Shown: positions 7,383 through 17,500 of the stretch, piece after piece
Layout of the letters: each line of letters opens with the position of its first letter
Position numbering within the stretch: position 1 is the first letter of the stretch
DNA from: Paenibacillus lacisoli
GTDB taxonomy: Bacteria > Bacillota > Bacilli > Paenibacillales > Paenibacillaceae
Assembly (NCBI RefSeq): GCF_030580655.1
Contig: NZ_JAUQTB010000016.1
Coordinates: 1 to 64,000, forward strand
Direction: 5' to 3'
DNA length: 64,000 nucleotides
Position numbers and translations under genes: made by a program
Notes under the pieces: generated by a model
Told to the model about the DNA's origin: nothing
The model's database searches: none
The model's input: only the letters and a program-made list of their open reading frames with translations

Positions 7383-7511
7383 TTAAGCATTGGACTCCGC
7401 TTCCTTCAGTTGCTCATATTCGGTTTTAATCTCTTCTGGTACGCTGGATTCATCGCGACGCCCCGCCTTGACCAGATCCAGATAGATTTTCGCAAAAGCT
7501 GTCTTATCCAT
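7383..7511 (-). CDS. xkdX: XkdX-type small phage protein
   Basis: A 42-residue ORF reading MDKTAFAKIYLDLVKAGRRD and ending KEAESNA. XkdX proteins of PBSX-type phages have this size, the 'Y--G-----VP---K--Y' pattern and this position after the tail fibre. Its ATG overlaps the end of the gene at 7504-7701. Confidence 0.72.
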   Translation of the reverse strand: MDKTAFAKIYLDLVKAGRRDESSVPEEIKTEYEQLKEAESNA

Positions 7512-7701
7512 TCGTTACACCCCCAGACAATACAAGCTCAATCAGGCTGGCAATAGCTTCTTTATTGTCTAGATCACTTGTCTTTAAAGCTTCATTCACA
7601 GCTTTCTGCTCTTCCAGTTGCTGTTCCAGTTCAACGATCTTTTGCTGCGGATTATTCCCCTTCATTTCACCGTCAACACTTTTGTAACCAAGTTTACCCA
7701 T
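7504..7701 (-). CDS. Small coiled-coil tail-region protein
   Basis: 65 residues; the middle (QQKIVELEQQLEEQKAVNEA) is a short coiled coil and the end is hydrophobic. It lies immediately after the tail-fibre gene (stop and start abut at 7701) and overlaps xkdX. Possibly a fibre chaperone or accessory; no family recognised. Confidence 0.6.
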   Translation of the reverse strand: MGKLGYKSVDGEMKGNNPQQKIVELEQQLEEQKAVNEALKTSDLDNKEAIASLIELVLSGGVTNG

Positions 7702-10331
7702 TATCCGATGCCCCCTAAGATTCGAGTTATTTTAAGATCGTCGTTCGTACTGCTGCGGTTCATGTTCAGCCTTACCTCTGCTGCCTGAACCGACGACAAC
7801 GCCTTTGAAAACTCGTCTTCATTATTTGCGCTAGTCTTGTCCATGGCCTGCCCGTTGAGCGCTGCTGTCACCGTTAACCCGGCGTCATGCTGTACCCACG
7901 TTACGACTTCATCTGTGTTGGATAGCGTAAAGCGCACGTCATTTTGCGTGATCGGCATTTCGCCTCCGATTGTCCATGTTCCGTAAAATCCGACTTTAGG
8001 ATTCCCTGTATCCATGTAAATAAATATAGGCTCCGTGACTTCCATGGAAGGATCAAAAAGGACAGACGGACTTGTCATACCCGAACTAGTTGTAGATAAC
8101 TTGACGTCGTACACGCTTCCCCATACGCCTGCTACATTTTTTATAGCTCTTATGCTGTATGGTGGGTTCCCAGCAGGTGATTGCCCCTGAAAAACAATAA
8201 ATATTGTTCCTTGTCTATCTGCGCTTATACTTGGAACTGCCTGGATATAGCTATTTCCGTTTGTTAATTTTTGCGGAGTTGTCCATGTAGCTCCGACATC
8301 ATCTGAATAAGCGACTCGAATATTTTGTATATTTGAGTCTGTAGCGTCAAGGCCACCCCACGCAACCCATATCCGACCGTTTGCTAGGCCGTTAATACTT
8401 TGCGAGACAAAGATCGCGGAGGGAAAGTTCTGAGCGTAACTAGAAGTGTAAAAAGCTCTTGCTCCCCATCCAGAATTGAATGTATCACTATACCAACCAT
8501 TACCGTTAAGTCCACGCGATATGATTCCTATTTTATAATCATTGCCAGCCACCGTATTCAATGACTGTGCTACTATATAAGCCACTCCATTTTTAACGAT
8601 AACGGAAGGTGTATTAAAATTAGTAGTAGAAGAGTTGGCTACAGTTACTTGCTCCGCAGCGCTCCATGTCACACTACCATCGGCATTAATCGTACCTTTG
8701 GCATAACGGATATTAAAGCTGTTCGGGTACGTGCTGTTTTTACTCGTCCACGCCGCATGTAGTTCCGTTCCCGCTTCGTTAATGGCAAGAGATACTTTAC
8801 CTACTGCGGTTTGAGGCGTATCAGGTGACAATATTACAGTTTGTGAATTATTAGTTACTGTTGTTGCATCGAACCAAAGAGAATATGTGTTAGCACCATT
8901 TGACATCAAACAATACACTTTCGTCCCAAAAGAAGCTATGCACGCATCCTCATCAGCTATACCTTGCGTATAAGTTAATTGAGTAAAAGTTGCTCCGTTG
9001 TCTTTTGATACATAAAAATAACGTGCAATACTTGGACTCGTTACTCTTACAACCACAACCAACCACCCGTTACTCAACCGAATTAACTTCCGTCCACCAT
9101 TACCGGTCGTACCATACGCGCTATTAACTACTGTCGTGTCAGTTACTGTATTCGTCACCTGCGTTGACCAACCGCCGAATTTCAGCGCCCTATTAGTTGC
9201 GTCTGCTACCGCCATCGTCCGCGCTACGTTAGCGCCTGACTTATACGCTTTGGTCAGCGCTGCCTTAAGCGTGATTGTCGTGCCTGATACAGAGGATACC
9301 GTTACACGCTCGCTGTTGACATCGTCGTAAATCGTAAATTCCTTGCCTGCGGAAAACCCTGTAGCATCATTAACGGAGAATGACGTTGCTCCCGCTGATA
9401 ATGCCGCAGTTGTCGCGGTTTTGGTGTAGTCAATCGTCATGTTGAACGAATCCGCGAATGTACTGCCGAATGTTGTTCCGTTGTTGATTCGGTCTGATGC
9501 CGCTTGTTTCAGAGTAAGATACGCGACCTCACGCTGTAAATTTTGGATATTATACGATGATTTTAGTACATCTGTTGATACGGATGCTAAAGCAGATGCA
9601 TCAGCCTTTCCGTTCCATGCCGACCTCTCTGTTGCTGTAATATGTTTTGTTGTATCGGCTGAGTGGGCAGTTAAACCGTCATTCACCTTTTTGATCGCAT
9701 TAGCTGTAGGCGCTTGGTCCTTTGATGTGCTGGTCAGCGTGTCATTGAGCTTTACGATACCAGCAGTATCCACTGAAGCCACAGGTACCTGAACATTATC
9801 CAGCTTCTTTATAAGCTCAGAAATGTTTACGTTCATCCTCTGGTCGGTAGTCGAAATGACACCACTGGCATCTGTCGCAACATAAAAAAGCAACAATGCT
9901 GCTGCAGCTGTTGCTTTTGATGTTGTCTTCTTCACCACTCCATCGTTGTCCAAATACAAATACTGACCTTGGGTAGCGTTTAAAGGCATGTCGCCAGCTG
10001 CTACCTCAAACCTTCTACCACCTACGTAGGCGACTCCAGGCGTCCAAGATACCGACAGTTCCTTGGCGGTAAATTGAAGTCCCTGCACACCATCAATGGC
10101 AGCTACAAAGTTGCCCCCCAGCTCTTTGGCCAACTGCTCGACCAAGTTATGAGCACCTTCGATCCCCCCCTCTATATGATTTAATCTGGCCGAGGTAATT
10201 CGGGTCCCTTCCTGAACGAGTTCATATAATGGCCGGCCTGTTTGCGGGTCGATTTTCTGTTTGCCAGCCGTATCCTTGACCGGCCGGGTCAGGTCCGGTA
10301 TCTCATCCTTCCATACTTCCTTGTTATACAA
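7701..10331 (-). CDS. Tail fibre / receptor-binding protein with beta-propeller-like (sialidase/BNR-type) half
   Basis: Starts most likely at TTG 10331, 9 bases after GGAGG and overlapping the previous stop, giving 876 residues. Residues about 1-190 form a baseplate-attachment region (YELVQEGTRITSARLNHIEG). A phage-fibre repeat follows (VDTAGIVKLNDT, QAPTANAIKKVNDGLTAHSA). The C-terminal half has repeated short blocks such as YVSKDNGATFTQLT, VAYSDDVGATWTTPQKL and 'SIxADxxGTIFIVFQ', the S-x-D-x-G-x-x-W (Asp-box/BNR) pattern of sialidase-like propellers. It probably recognises or trims cell-wall or S-layer glycans. This is the gene most likely to set host range. Confidence 0.85.
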   Translation of the reverse strand: MYNKEVWKDEIPDLTRPVKDTAGKQKIDPQTGRPLYELVQEGTRITSARLNHIEGGIEGAHNLVEQLAKELGGNFVAAIDGVQGLQFTAKELSVSWTPGVAYVGGRRFEVAAGDMPLNATQGQYLYLDNDGVVKKTTSKATAAAALLLFYVATDASGVISTTDQRMNVNISELIKKLDNVQVPVASVDTAGIVKLNDTLTSTSKDQAPTANAIKKVNDGLTAHSADTTKHITATERSAWNGKADASALASVSTDVLKSSYNIQNLQREVAYLTLKQAASDRINNGTTFGSTFADSFNMTIDYTKTATTAALSAGATSFSVNDATGFSAGKEFTIYDDVNSERVTVSSVSGTTITLKAALTKAYKSGANVARTMAVADATNRALKFGGWSTQVTNTVTDTTVVNSAYGTTGNGGRKLIRLSNGWLVVVVRVTSPSIARYFYVSKDNGATFTQLTYTQGIADEDACIASFGTKVYCLMSNGANTYSLWFDATTVTNNSQTVILSPDTPQTAVGKVSLAINEAGTELHAAWTSKNSTYPNSFNIRYAKGTINADGSVTWSAAEQVTVANSSTTNFNTPSVIVKNGVAYIVAQSLNTVAGNDYKIGIISRGLNGNGWYSDTFNSGWGARAFYTSSYAQNFPSAIFVSQSINGLANGRIWVAWGGLDATDSNIQNIRVAYSDDVGATWTTPQKLTNGNSYIQAVPSISADRQGTIFIVFQGQSPAGNPPYSIRAIKNVAGVWGSVYDVKLSTTSSGMTSPSVLFDPSMEVTEPIFIYMDTGNPKVGFYGTWTIGGEMPITQNDVRFTLSNTDEVVTWVQHDAGLTVTAALNGQAMDKTSANNEDEFSKALSSVQAAEVRLNMNRSSTNDDLKITRILGGIG

Positions 10332-10644
10332 CGGTACTCGCCTCCAATCGCACAGTAAAATCAAAACCAATTAAAAATCCTTTGTCATTCTTAACAACAT
10401 TCATATTTTGGTTGGCCAAGGTGTTTCCGTCCTTATCCATCAGCGAAGCGCCCAAGATCTGTTTCCCAGCAGCATCTGTATCCAACAGATAGACATACTT
10501 ACGGACCAAGTATCCGGAAATTACGGTATTATGAATCGGATAAGATACCAACTCGCCACCCAGGTTGATCAGAGCGTGATCAAAATAGCCGCTCAGACTC
10601 TCGACAATCAAATCCAGCAGCCGGGGTTGAATGACATTTGCCAT
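10324..10644 (-). CDS. Tail/baseplate protein of unknown role
   Basis: 106 residues from an ATG at 10644 with GGAGGG upstream; the ATG overlaps the previous stop (TGATG) and its own stop overlaps the tail-fibre start. No signal or membrane segment. Contains YVYLLDTDAAGKQILGASLM. Its place between the XkdU-type protein and the fibre suggests a fibre-connecting or assembly role. Confidence 0.65.
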   Translation of the reverse strand: MANVIQPRLLDLIVESLSGYFDHALINLGGELVSYPIHNTVISGYLVRKYVYLLDTDAAGKQILGASLMDKDGNTLANQNMNVVKNDKGFLIGFDFTVRLEASTVV

Positions 10645-11297
10645 CAAGTTGTTCCCTCCTTCATCGGAATTTCAAAGCCAGCAATCGGACTGTCTATCCG
10701 GTAATAGCTTGGCTGCCCTGCTAGGTTCATTGTTTCGGCTGCTAATGTACCACTCACGCCGATCTCTTGCGGCATCTCAAGTCCACAGATAGGATAATCC
10801 ACGGTATGCTGATAGGCCGATCCTTTCACAGCAATCTGCTCTGTGATCGGCTTGGCAACCGTCACCGCCTGCTTAATGTGGACAGGCCGCACATATTCAA
10901 AGTCGGTTTGCAAGCCATTCACATTAATCGGCGCATTAGCAGCGTACTCGAAGTGAATCTCTTTATCCTCAAACTTCTCCACAACAACTTGCAGCTTCCC
11001 GTATTGGGCACCCATTTGGCGAAGCGCCGGCAGTGTAAAAGGACGTTTCGCAAGCCGTTTGCGCCGGATGGCTTCCCGCCGCTGCTCAAGCGTCCCTGAC
11101 TGAACCTGATGAAAGTACATCCACTCCCAAACCGAAATCCCCCAAGTGGCCCGCTGCAGCAAGAATTGACCCTGCAGCTCTTCCAGCTTGGCCTCATGGG
11201 TATCCACCGCTTCCTCCATGATACCGAAGTGCCACTCCGCTATTTCATTCTCGTACCAGTGCGGTGGGAGGACCTCCCGGTATCGCTGCGGGATCAT
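10644..11297 (-). CDS. xkdU: XkdU / YmfQ-type tail protein (DUF2313)
   Basis: A baseplate wedge protein of the Mu gp48 type. The N-terminus (YREVLPPHWYENEIAEWHFG) and the helical LEELQGQFLLQRATWGISVW segment fit the family, as does its position right after the baseplate J protein, with a 4-base overlap. 217 residues. No odd features. Confidence 0.82.
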   Translation of the reverse strand: MIPQRYREVLPPHWYENEIAEWHFGIMEEAVDTHEAKLEELQGQFLLQRATWGISVWEWMYFHQVQSGTLEQRREAIRRKRLAKRPFTLPALRQMGAQYGKLQVVVEKFEDKEIHFEYAANAPINVNGLQTDFEYVRPVHIKQAVTVAKPITEQIAVKGSAYQHTVDYPICGLEMPQEIGVSGTLAAETMNLAGQPSYYRIDSPIAGFEIPMKEGTT

Positions 11298-12112
11298 AAC
11301 AGGACCACCTCAACCTGCAGCAGCGAAGCCGCCGGAATCTCCACGTCCTGCGCATCACCATTGAGCTTGAAGTCTTTGTAATTCTCTACGCCTGGTACCA
11401 GCAGCAGCGAAGCGACGACGTTATAGACCAGTTTAGAGCGATCAGCAGCGTAGGTTAGCACACGCCTACGGATTCCCTCCGTCAGCTCAGTAAGATCTAC
11501 AGCTGTATCCAAGGTAGCCTCCAAACGAACCAGGAAAATGGGCGCTGGATGAACAGCCAGGTCATGCCCAGCAATCCGTTTGTCTTCCCAAAGCAAATCC
11601 TTGACTCGATCCGCGAATGCCTGCGTCACAGGCTGACCGGTCATGTCCGTGAGGTAGAGATCGATGGAGTTGTCATGCCGTTCTTTCTCACGAGCGAAGG
11701 CAGTCCCAACCCCCTCCAGCTCTTTAGCCCAGGCTTCATAATCCTTTCGCCGCCCGCTGCCTTCCTCCGTAAACACTTTATCCAGCAAACGCAAACGGTA
11801 CGTGTCGTCATCCTCCCCCGCCTTACGAGGGGTACCCTCGGTCCAGCCGTGTGCATCGAGGAATTCCTCATCCGCCCAGATCGGAAACGCCTGCAGGAAG
11901 GCGTAGGCCAGTAATTCCTGCTGCTCAGTTAGCTCCTGGGCGATCGGATACCACAGATCATAGAAGTATTCGCCCTCCGCGACGGGCGGCGGCGGCAGTC
12001 CCCGCTCGTTGGAAAGTGTGATTGCCCGGTTCACCCATCGCTGGTAGATCATGTCCGGCGTTTCCTCCAAGATCGGCATATCCGGAAACGTTGGCAGATC
12101 AGCAATATTCAT
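11294..12112 (-). CDS. xkdT: Baseplate J-type protein (XkdT)
   Basis: Structural wedge of the contractile-tail baseplate, Mu gp47/P2 gpJ type. 272 residues with TPRKAGEDDDTYRLRLLDKV (the typical 'R--GE-D--YR-R') and a C-terminal PGVENYKDFKLNG segment, both standard for the family. Overlaps its neighbours by 4 bases on both sides. Confidence 0.88.
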   Translation of the reverse strand: MNIADLPTFPDMPILEETPDMIYQRWVNRAITLSNERGLPPPPVAEGEYFYDLWYPIAQELTEQQELLAYAFLQAFPIWADEEFLDAHGWTEGTPRKAGEDDDTYRLRLLDKVFTEEGSGRRKDYEAWAKELEGVGTAFAREKERHDNSIDLYLTDMTGQPVTQAFADRVKDLLWEDKRIAGHDLAVHPAPIFLVRLEATLDTAVDLTELTEGIRRRVLTYAADRSKLVYNVVASLLLVPGVENYKDFKLNGDAQDVEIPAASLLQVEVVLL

Positions 12113-12549
12113 AATGGAATCACCTCTTCCAATGTTGTACTTCCTGCTGTTCCCTCAATCCGAATCGTTAGACTCATTTCTTGGCCCCTCCGTTCCATAG
12201 AGACTACCTCTGCGCGTTCAATTTCAGGATGAGCCGTTAATGCCTCCTCAATGTCACGGCTAATTTCGGCATCTTCCCAACCTGGCCATTCGGACCGCTC
12301 GACTCCCATATTCCCGGTATAGATGACATACTGAAATCGTTCGGTATTCAGGATTTTTAGTGCCGTTTGAGTCAGGTATTCCGCGTAGGTCTTCGTCTTT
12401 TCAGGACGGCCCGCATCATCAAAGACGGCACGACGGTTTCGGAAATCCGTGACATACGTCCATTTCGTTTCTGAGGGCACCGAATCAACGAGGTCCGCCA
12501 CATCCATTTCCGATAGGTCCAACTCTGGAAATAAGGACTCGTCGGCCAT
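12109..12549 (-). CDS. xkdS: XkdS-type baseplate protein (DUF2634)
   Basis: 146 residues, T4 gp25-like in role. Shows KTYAEYLTQTALKILNTERF and YVIYTGNMGVERS, the usual pattern of DUF2634, and sits between the XkdR- and XkdT-type genes. Confidence 0.85.
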   Translation of the reverse strand: MADESLFPELDLSEMDVADLVDSVPSETKWTYVTDFRNRRAVFDDAGRPEKTKTYAEYLTQTALKILNTERFQYVIYTGNMGVERSEWPGWEDAEISRDIEEALTAHPEIERAEVVSMERRGQEMSLTIRIEGTAGSTTLEEVIPL

Positions 12550-12550
12550 C

Positions 12551-12877
12551 TCATTTCACTTCCTTTCCCAACACGTAGTACCGCTGCCCGGTCATCCGGG
12601 AGACGATTAGGCGGTCACCAACCTGCAGTGGGCTGGGTACAACCATTTTTCCCTTCATGGTTGAGACTGCCGGCTCCTCGACCTCAAACGTGATCTCGAT
12701 CTTCTGTTCCTGCAGGTAATCAGCAAACACCAAGCTACTGGCCTCATACGGGTAGGGATCTCCGTCTACTTCAATACGAGCATCTGGCCAGCTCAGCAAA
12801 GTTGCCCGCTCCGTGTCCCGAGCATCGATGTGCGCGGCAACCTTTTCTTTGAATAGTTTTATGGCATTCCCTAGCAT
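12551..12877 (-). CDS. xkdR: XkdR-type protein (DUF2577)
   Basis: 108 residues ending GDRLIVSRMTGQRYYVLGKE, the DUF2577 hallmark. Located directly after the hub protein, start overlapping its stop by one base. Baseplate component of unknown detail. Confidence 0.83.
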   Translation of the reverse strand: MLGNAIKLFKEKVAAHIDARDTERATLLSWPDARIEVDGDPYPYEASSLVFADYLQEQKIEITFEVEEPAVSTMKGKMVVPSPLQVGDRLIVSRMTGQRYYVLGKEVK

Positions 12878-13857
12878 TAGGCCTCTCTCCTTTCTAGAAC
12901 CAGTTGGACGGTATATAGACCGTTGCGGAAGCTGGTGTCTGCACTTTCAACGATCCACTTCGAGACATGGTCCGTTTTGATCAAGACCAGCCAACCCGCT
13001 CGCAGCCCGGCCAGCGTATGGTCCTCATGCTTAACGGTGATCTTCTTGATCTGTTTTGGGGTCGATAATGACTTCAGCCGCTGCGTGGCTACAGTTGCAG
13101 GGTTTTCGTTCTCTTCAACTTCCAGAATTTCTTCCATCCGCCCAAGAGTCTTGATTCCACCAGCATCCGACTTTGTGACGGAAGCGATCAGTTTGTCGTC
13201 CTTATATTTCTGAGCGGTGACGACCGTGTAGGTTTCCTCCAAGCTGTATCCTGCTGTGCTTGCCTCCATCTGGTCCGGAATAAAAATAGGAACCTTGGTG
13301 TTGGTTCCTTCACGGGTCACCTGCAGGTAAAAGCTCTGATCTGTTCGGATCACATCGAGGTGGTAGCGGTAGCCGCTTCGCTCATATGCTTTTTGCAACA
13401 CATCTAGGATCAGCTCCGAGTGAGGCATCGTGCCGTATCGTTCATCCAAAGTGAAGCCCAATTTGGGGCAGCGGAAGTCGATACCTGTTGTTCGGATAAA
13501 CCGCTGCAGCTCTTCCCCGGCATCCCCTTTCAAATATGGCCGCGTTCCTTTGTTCTTAGCCAGATACCAGCTAATCTCATTCGCTTCTAATTCCCAAGCG
13601 TTTGTGAATTCATCCTTCTCCACTTTGATGATGGGGCCGTGAAAAAACTGGTTCTTGGCATGAAGCAATACACCCCTCGTCTGCTGGGAAAAGCACATCA
13701 GCATACCGGCTACATGTATATCCGGGGCATCCTTCATCCGGACGGACATACTTCGGGCGATTTCATCCCGCTGGGAAGACCAGGACAGTTCCGTCACTGC
13801 ATCGGTCAGCGGTGATCGAGCATCTTGTTTGCCGAAGATAACCGCAAAATGGTCCAC
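12877..13857 (-). CDS. xkdQ: XkdQ-type baseplate hub protein
   Basis: 326 residues with beta-rich hub architecture (late control D/gp27-like). FTNAWELEANEISWYLAKNK and the C-terminal HTLAGLRAGWLVLIKTDHVS match XkdQ proteins. It forms the ring to which tube and spike attach. Confidence 0.85.
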   Translation of the reverse strand: MDHFAVIFGKQDARSPLTDAVTELSWSSQRDEIARSMSVRMKDAPDIHVAGMLMCFSQQTRGVLLHAKNQFFHGPIIKVEKDEFTNAWELEANEISWYLAKNKGTRPYLKGDAGEELQRFIRTTGIDFRCPKLGFTLDERYGTMPHSELILDVLQKAYERSGYRYHLDVIRTDQSFYLQVTREGTNTKVPIFIPDQMEASTAGYSLEETYTVVTAQKYKDDKLIASVTKSDAGGIKTLGRMEEILEVEENENPATVATQRLKSLSTPKQIKKITVKHEDHTLAGLRAGWLVLIKTDHVSKWIVESADTSFRNGLYTVQLVLERREA

Positions 13858-13861
13858 GAGA

Positions 13862-14539
13862 TCAACCCTTTACCTGTTTAATTTTGCTTGAGATCTTTTT
13901 TTGCTGTCCCGTATAATCAAAGGCGCCTTTAGCATTATCCGCTGCAGCTTTCGCTGCGGCCTTTGATGCCTTTTTACTGCTGTTTTTCTTCTTTTTATCG
14001 CTGGCTTTCTTGGCTTTGGTACTTTTCTTTTTTTTATCTTTTTTTGAAGCCTTAGCCGTTGTGTTAGGCCTGCTCTTAGAAGCCTTGGTAATGATGACGC
14101 CCGGCTTGAGCAGCTGCTTGGTATTGGAGTAGGACACAATCTCCACAGGTGAAAATTCGACCAAGGTCATCGTCATGTGCAGGTTCGCCTGACCGTCTTT
14201 ATACACACCCTCCATGCTTTCAAACCACATCGTCTGACTGAAGAGTGACTCAAAGTTAATGACGACTGGTTTCTTCATCCATTGTTCCATCAGTTTCCAA
14301 GCCTGCTCCGGAGATTTATACTTCACCGTTTCCTTGCCCGTTTCCCATATATCCTTCCAAGCTCTTGGGAAGATCACAGAAAAAGAGACCCGCTTCAGCT
14401 TGGAAGTGAGTCTCTTGCCTGTTTTTTCTTCGCCTGTAATGACGGTGAAGCTATCCACCTCGTTCGCATTTGTAATCTGGATCTCTTCAGGCGTAATCGG
14501 AAAGGTGAACCGGTTTTTGTCCCGGATCATCGTTAACAT
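13862..14539 (-). CDS. xkdP: XkdP-type tail protein with a lysine-rich tail in place of LysM
   Basis: Residues 1-150 have the XkdP N-terminal domain (FTFPITPEEIQITNANEVDS; MTMTLVEFSPVEI). XkdP proteins normally end in a LysM peptidoglycan-binding domain. Here residues about 155-225 are instead a low-complexity Lys/Ala/Ser tail (KASKKDKKKKSTKAKKASDK) and then a short end, GAFDYTGQQKKISSKIKQVK. The tail may bind teichoic acid or DNA by charge, or be disordered. Start ATG has GGGAGGG upstream. Confidence 0.8.
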   Translation of the reverse strand: MLTMIRDKNRFTFPITPEEIQITNANEVDSFTVITGEEKTGKRLTSKLKRVSFSVIFPRAWKDIWETGKETVKYKSPEQAWKLMEQWMKKPVVINFESLFSQTMWFESMEGVYKDGQANLHMTMTLVEFSPVEIVSYSNTKQLLKPGVIITKASKSRPNTTAKASKKDKKKKSTKAKKASDKKKKNSSKKASKAAAKAAADNAKGAFDYTGQQKKISSKIKQVKG

Positions 14540-14542
14540 GGC

Positions 14543-17500
14543 TTACCCTCCCATTTCCAGTACATTGTACAACTCCTCGCCAAAGACCTGCCGAATCAAA
14601 GAACGGCCTTGCGGGCTCTTGAGTGCGGCCGCAAAGTCATTGAAATTGGAGATCCCAGGACCAAGCGAACCGAAATCCATCTGAATCGATTGGATCGTGA
14701 CTGAACGATTGGCTGCAGGCGCAGGAATGGATAGCGAGCTGGCCACTGGGATTGGCCCCTCGGCAGTTGTTAGGCTGGTGCTTTGCATTCCCTCAATTCC
14801 ACTTCGCATAGCGCCTGCCATGCGCTTCATTTGGTCTTGGATCGGCTCATGTCGTAGGCCGTCTGCAAACATGTTCACAAAATTACCGGCCCAACGATCG
14901 GAGTCGGATGCTGGACCTTCTTCGGTTGGCGAGTGGAAGCCCAGGTATTTTCGGATTACGTCGGCTGCCTGGGATACCACAGACGTCAGGGTCGGAAATT
15001 TACTACGAATCCCTGAAGCGACCATGCTAATCAGGTTGCTGCCCCAGCTGCTGCCTTCGCTCGAGATGTTCCGCAGAGACAGCAGGTGCTGGCGGGTTTG
15101 CGACGCCGCACTTTGAGCCGCCGAGCTAACCCCTGAGAAGCTGCGTCCAGCCTGGGCAGCACCTCGGACAATTTCCTGTGTGCTGCCCTTGGCCGTCTGA
15201 CCCATTTGTTTAGCTTTCTCACCGGTTCGCTGCGCCGCCGTACCAACGGCTCTTACGTTTTGCTGAGCTTGCAGACTGTTCGATCCTTTCCACATCACAC
15301 CGACTGCCTGGCCCAGCTGCTTCGTGCTCGTGGTGGACTTGCTGCTTACTGCACCAACGGCATGGATATTATCTTTAGCCTTTTTGCTATCCGTACCCTT
15401 AAACACCCCAACCAGTTTGTCTTTTAGAATATCTGCTGCCTTGGTCACACCGCTCTGATCCAGCGCGTTGGTCAGGGCATGTTTCATGCCATTCTTCGCC
15501 ACATCCTGCTGGAAGGAGGTAAAGGTCTCCCGGATCTTTTGAGCATTTTCGGGTGTCATATTCCCGAAGGTAACCTTTGCCTCAGGTGGAGGTGCGGGTT
15601 TCGCGGGCTGTTCCTTTTTACCAAAGCCAAACCAGCTTTTAATTGCCGAAGTGGTTGAAGATACAAAGTCTACAGTCGCGCGAGTCCAGCCTGCGGAGTC
15701 AGCAAGTGCCCCTAACTTCTCACCAGCCCAGCTGCCCACGGCTGCACCGGCAGCCGTACCAATTGGACCAGCCAGGGAACCTAGAGCCCCTCCAGCTACA
15801 CCGCCAACCAAACTGCCTGCTGTGGAACCACCTTTAGTGGAAATCGCTTCTTTCCAACCCTCATCCTTCGCAGTTTGATACATGTCATATGCGCCTATTC
15901 CTACATTGGCGGCTGTACCAATGACTGCTACGCCTTTCAGCAATCCGGATGCACCTTTCAGCCACTTTGACCCTGACCCCATGCGGCTCCAGATACTTTT
16001 GCTGGTCCCTGTCTCAAAAAGGCCTTTCTTTGGAATATCGATCTCTGGCGCTTGATTTCTTCGGCCGCCAAACCAATTTGATTTCCTTGAGCCTGTACTG
16101 GAAGGTCCTGTCCCTCGAGCCCCGCCCTTTCTGCTTCCCCCGCGTTTTTTACGTTTCTGATCACCTCGCCCTCTGTCTCCAGAAACAGGGCCGTTGATAT
16201 ATACGTGCGTTGCACGCACTGTTATTGACTCAGCATTACCTGCAGACTCTGTTTTGAAAGGGCCACCTTTTCTTGATTCTCGTGTTCCACTAAAAAGATC
16301 GTAGGTCTTCTTTATTCCTTCAGCCGTCTTCTTTACCGCTACAATTCCTAGCAGCCCTATAATCATTTTGTTCACAACTGAGAAATGTTCATTGTAGAAG
16401 CTAGTTACACCTGAAACAAAGTCTGCAATTTTAGTTCCTAATGCTGATATTTCTGCCTGGTTGTCTGATATTAGAGAATTGAACTCCTTCATAACAGGCA
16501 AAGCAGCCGAGGATAGATTAGCCCCTATATCCTGCATCTGCTTATCGATCTGGCGGCGGGTTTCAATGTAATCCTGCATGGGATTTGCTGCTTTTTGGGC
16601 ATTCACCAGACGATCTGTAGTACCAGTGATACTACTTGGCGCTTGTTGAAACGGCACTTGGTACGTCTTCATAATAGCATCGCCATTATCTTCAGCCGTG
16701 GCGGAGCCAAGCGTGGTCAGTGATTGTTTTAACTCATTTGCCGTTTGACTGGCCAAGTCGCCAACCAAGGCCATAATCGCGCCTTTGACACGCTGTTGAT
16801 CTCCAGAGTTGATATCATCCGTAAAGGCTTGGGCCTGATGCTGAGCCTCATTTTTCCCCGCACCGCGCAGCGTGAAGTAATTGGCCATATCACCCGTGTT
16901 CAGGGCCTTACCTCCGAAGGTCTCTTTTATAAAATCGGCCGGTTTATCGAAATTGAAGCTCCCATTTTGCATACTCTGTGTCAGAAAGTTTGCCATTTGG
17001 CCCGAATTTGCGCCTGTCTTTTTAAAATATCCGCTGTACTCCCAAAAGGTATCGAAGAGATCCTGCTGCCGGTCTCCTACCTTCTCGAACGCATACAGCA
17101 TACTGTCTGCTACCTGGTCGTAACTCTCTTTAAACGTACTTGCGGATTGGGTTAGGGCTCGGTTGATTTCTTCCGCACCCGAGTCGGGTCTTAATTTCTG
17201 AATCTTTGCTGAGGATGCTAAGAAGTTGCTTATTTGCGACTTATCACTGACCAAAGGTGCTGCATCGGCCAGTTGGTTCGCAGCATCCGATCGAGACGAA
17301 AAGTATCCTTTCAAATAGAGCTCGTCGGCAGTAGATAATCCTTGTTCCCGGACATCAGCTGGCATAAAAGCCGCACTACGGGCCGACGCCGAATAATAAT
17401 CTGTAACATCACCAAACATGGCATCCTTCACGCCACTGCCAATGATTATGCCACCTGCGGCGGCAGCTAAGTTGGATAGTCTCGATGAAATGCCGTCCAA

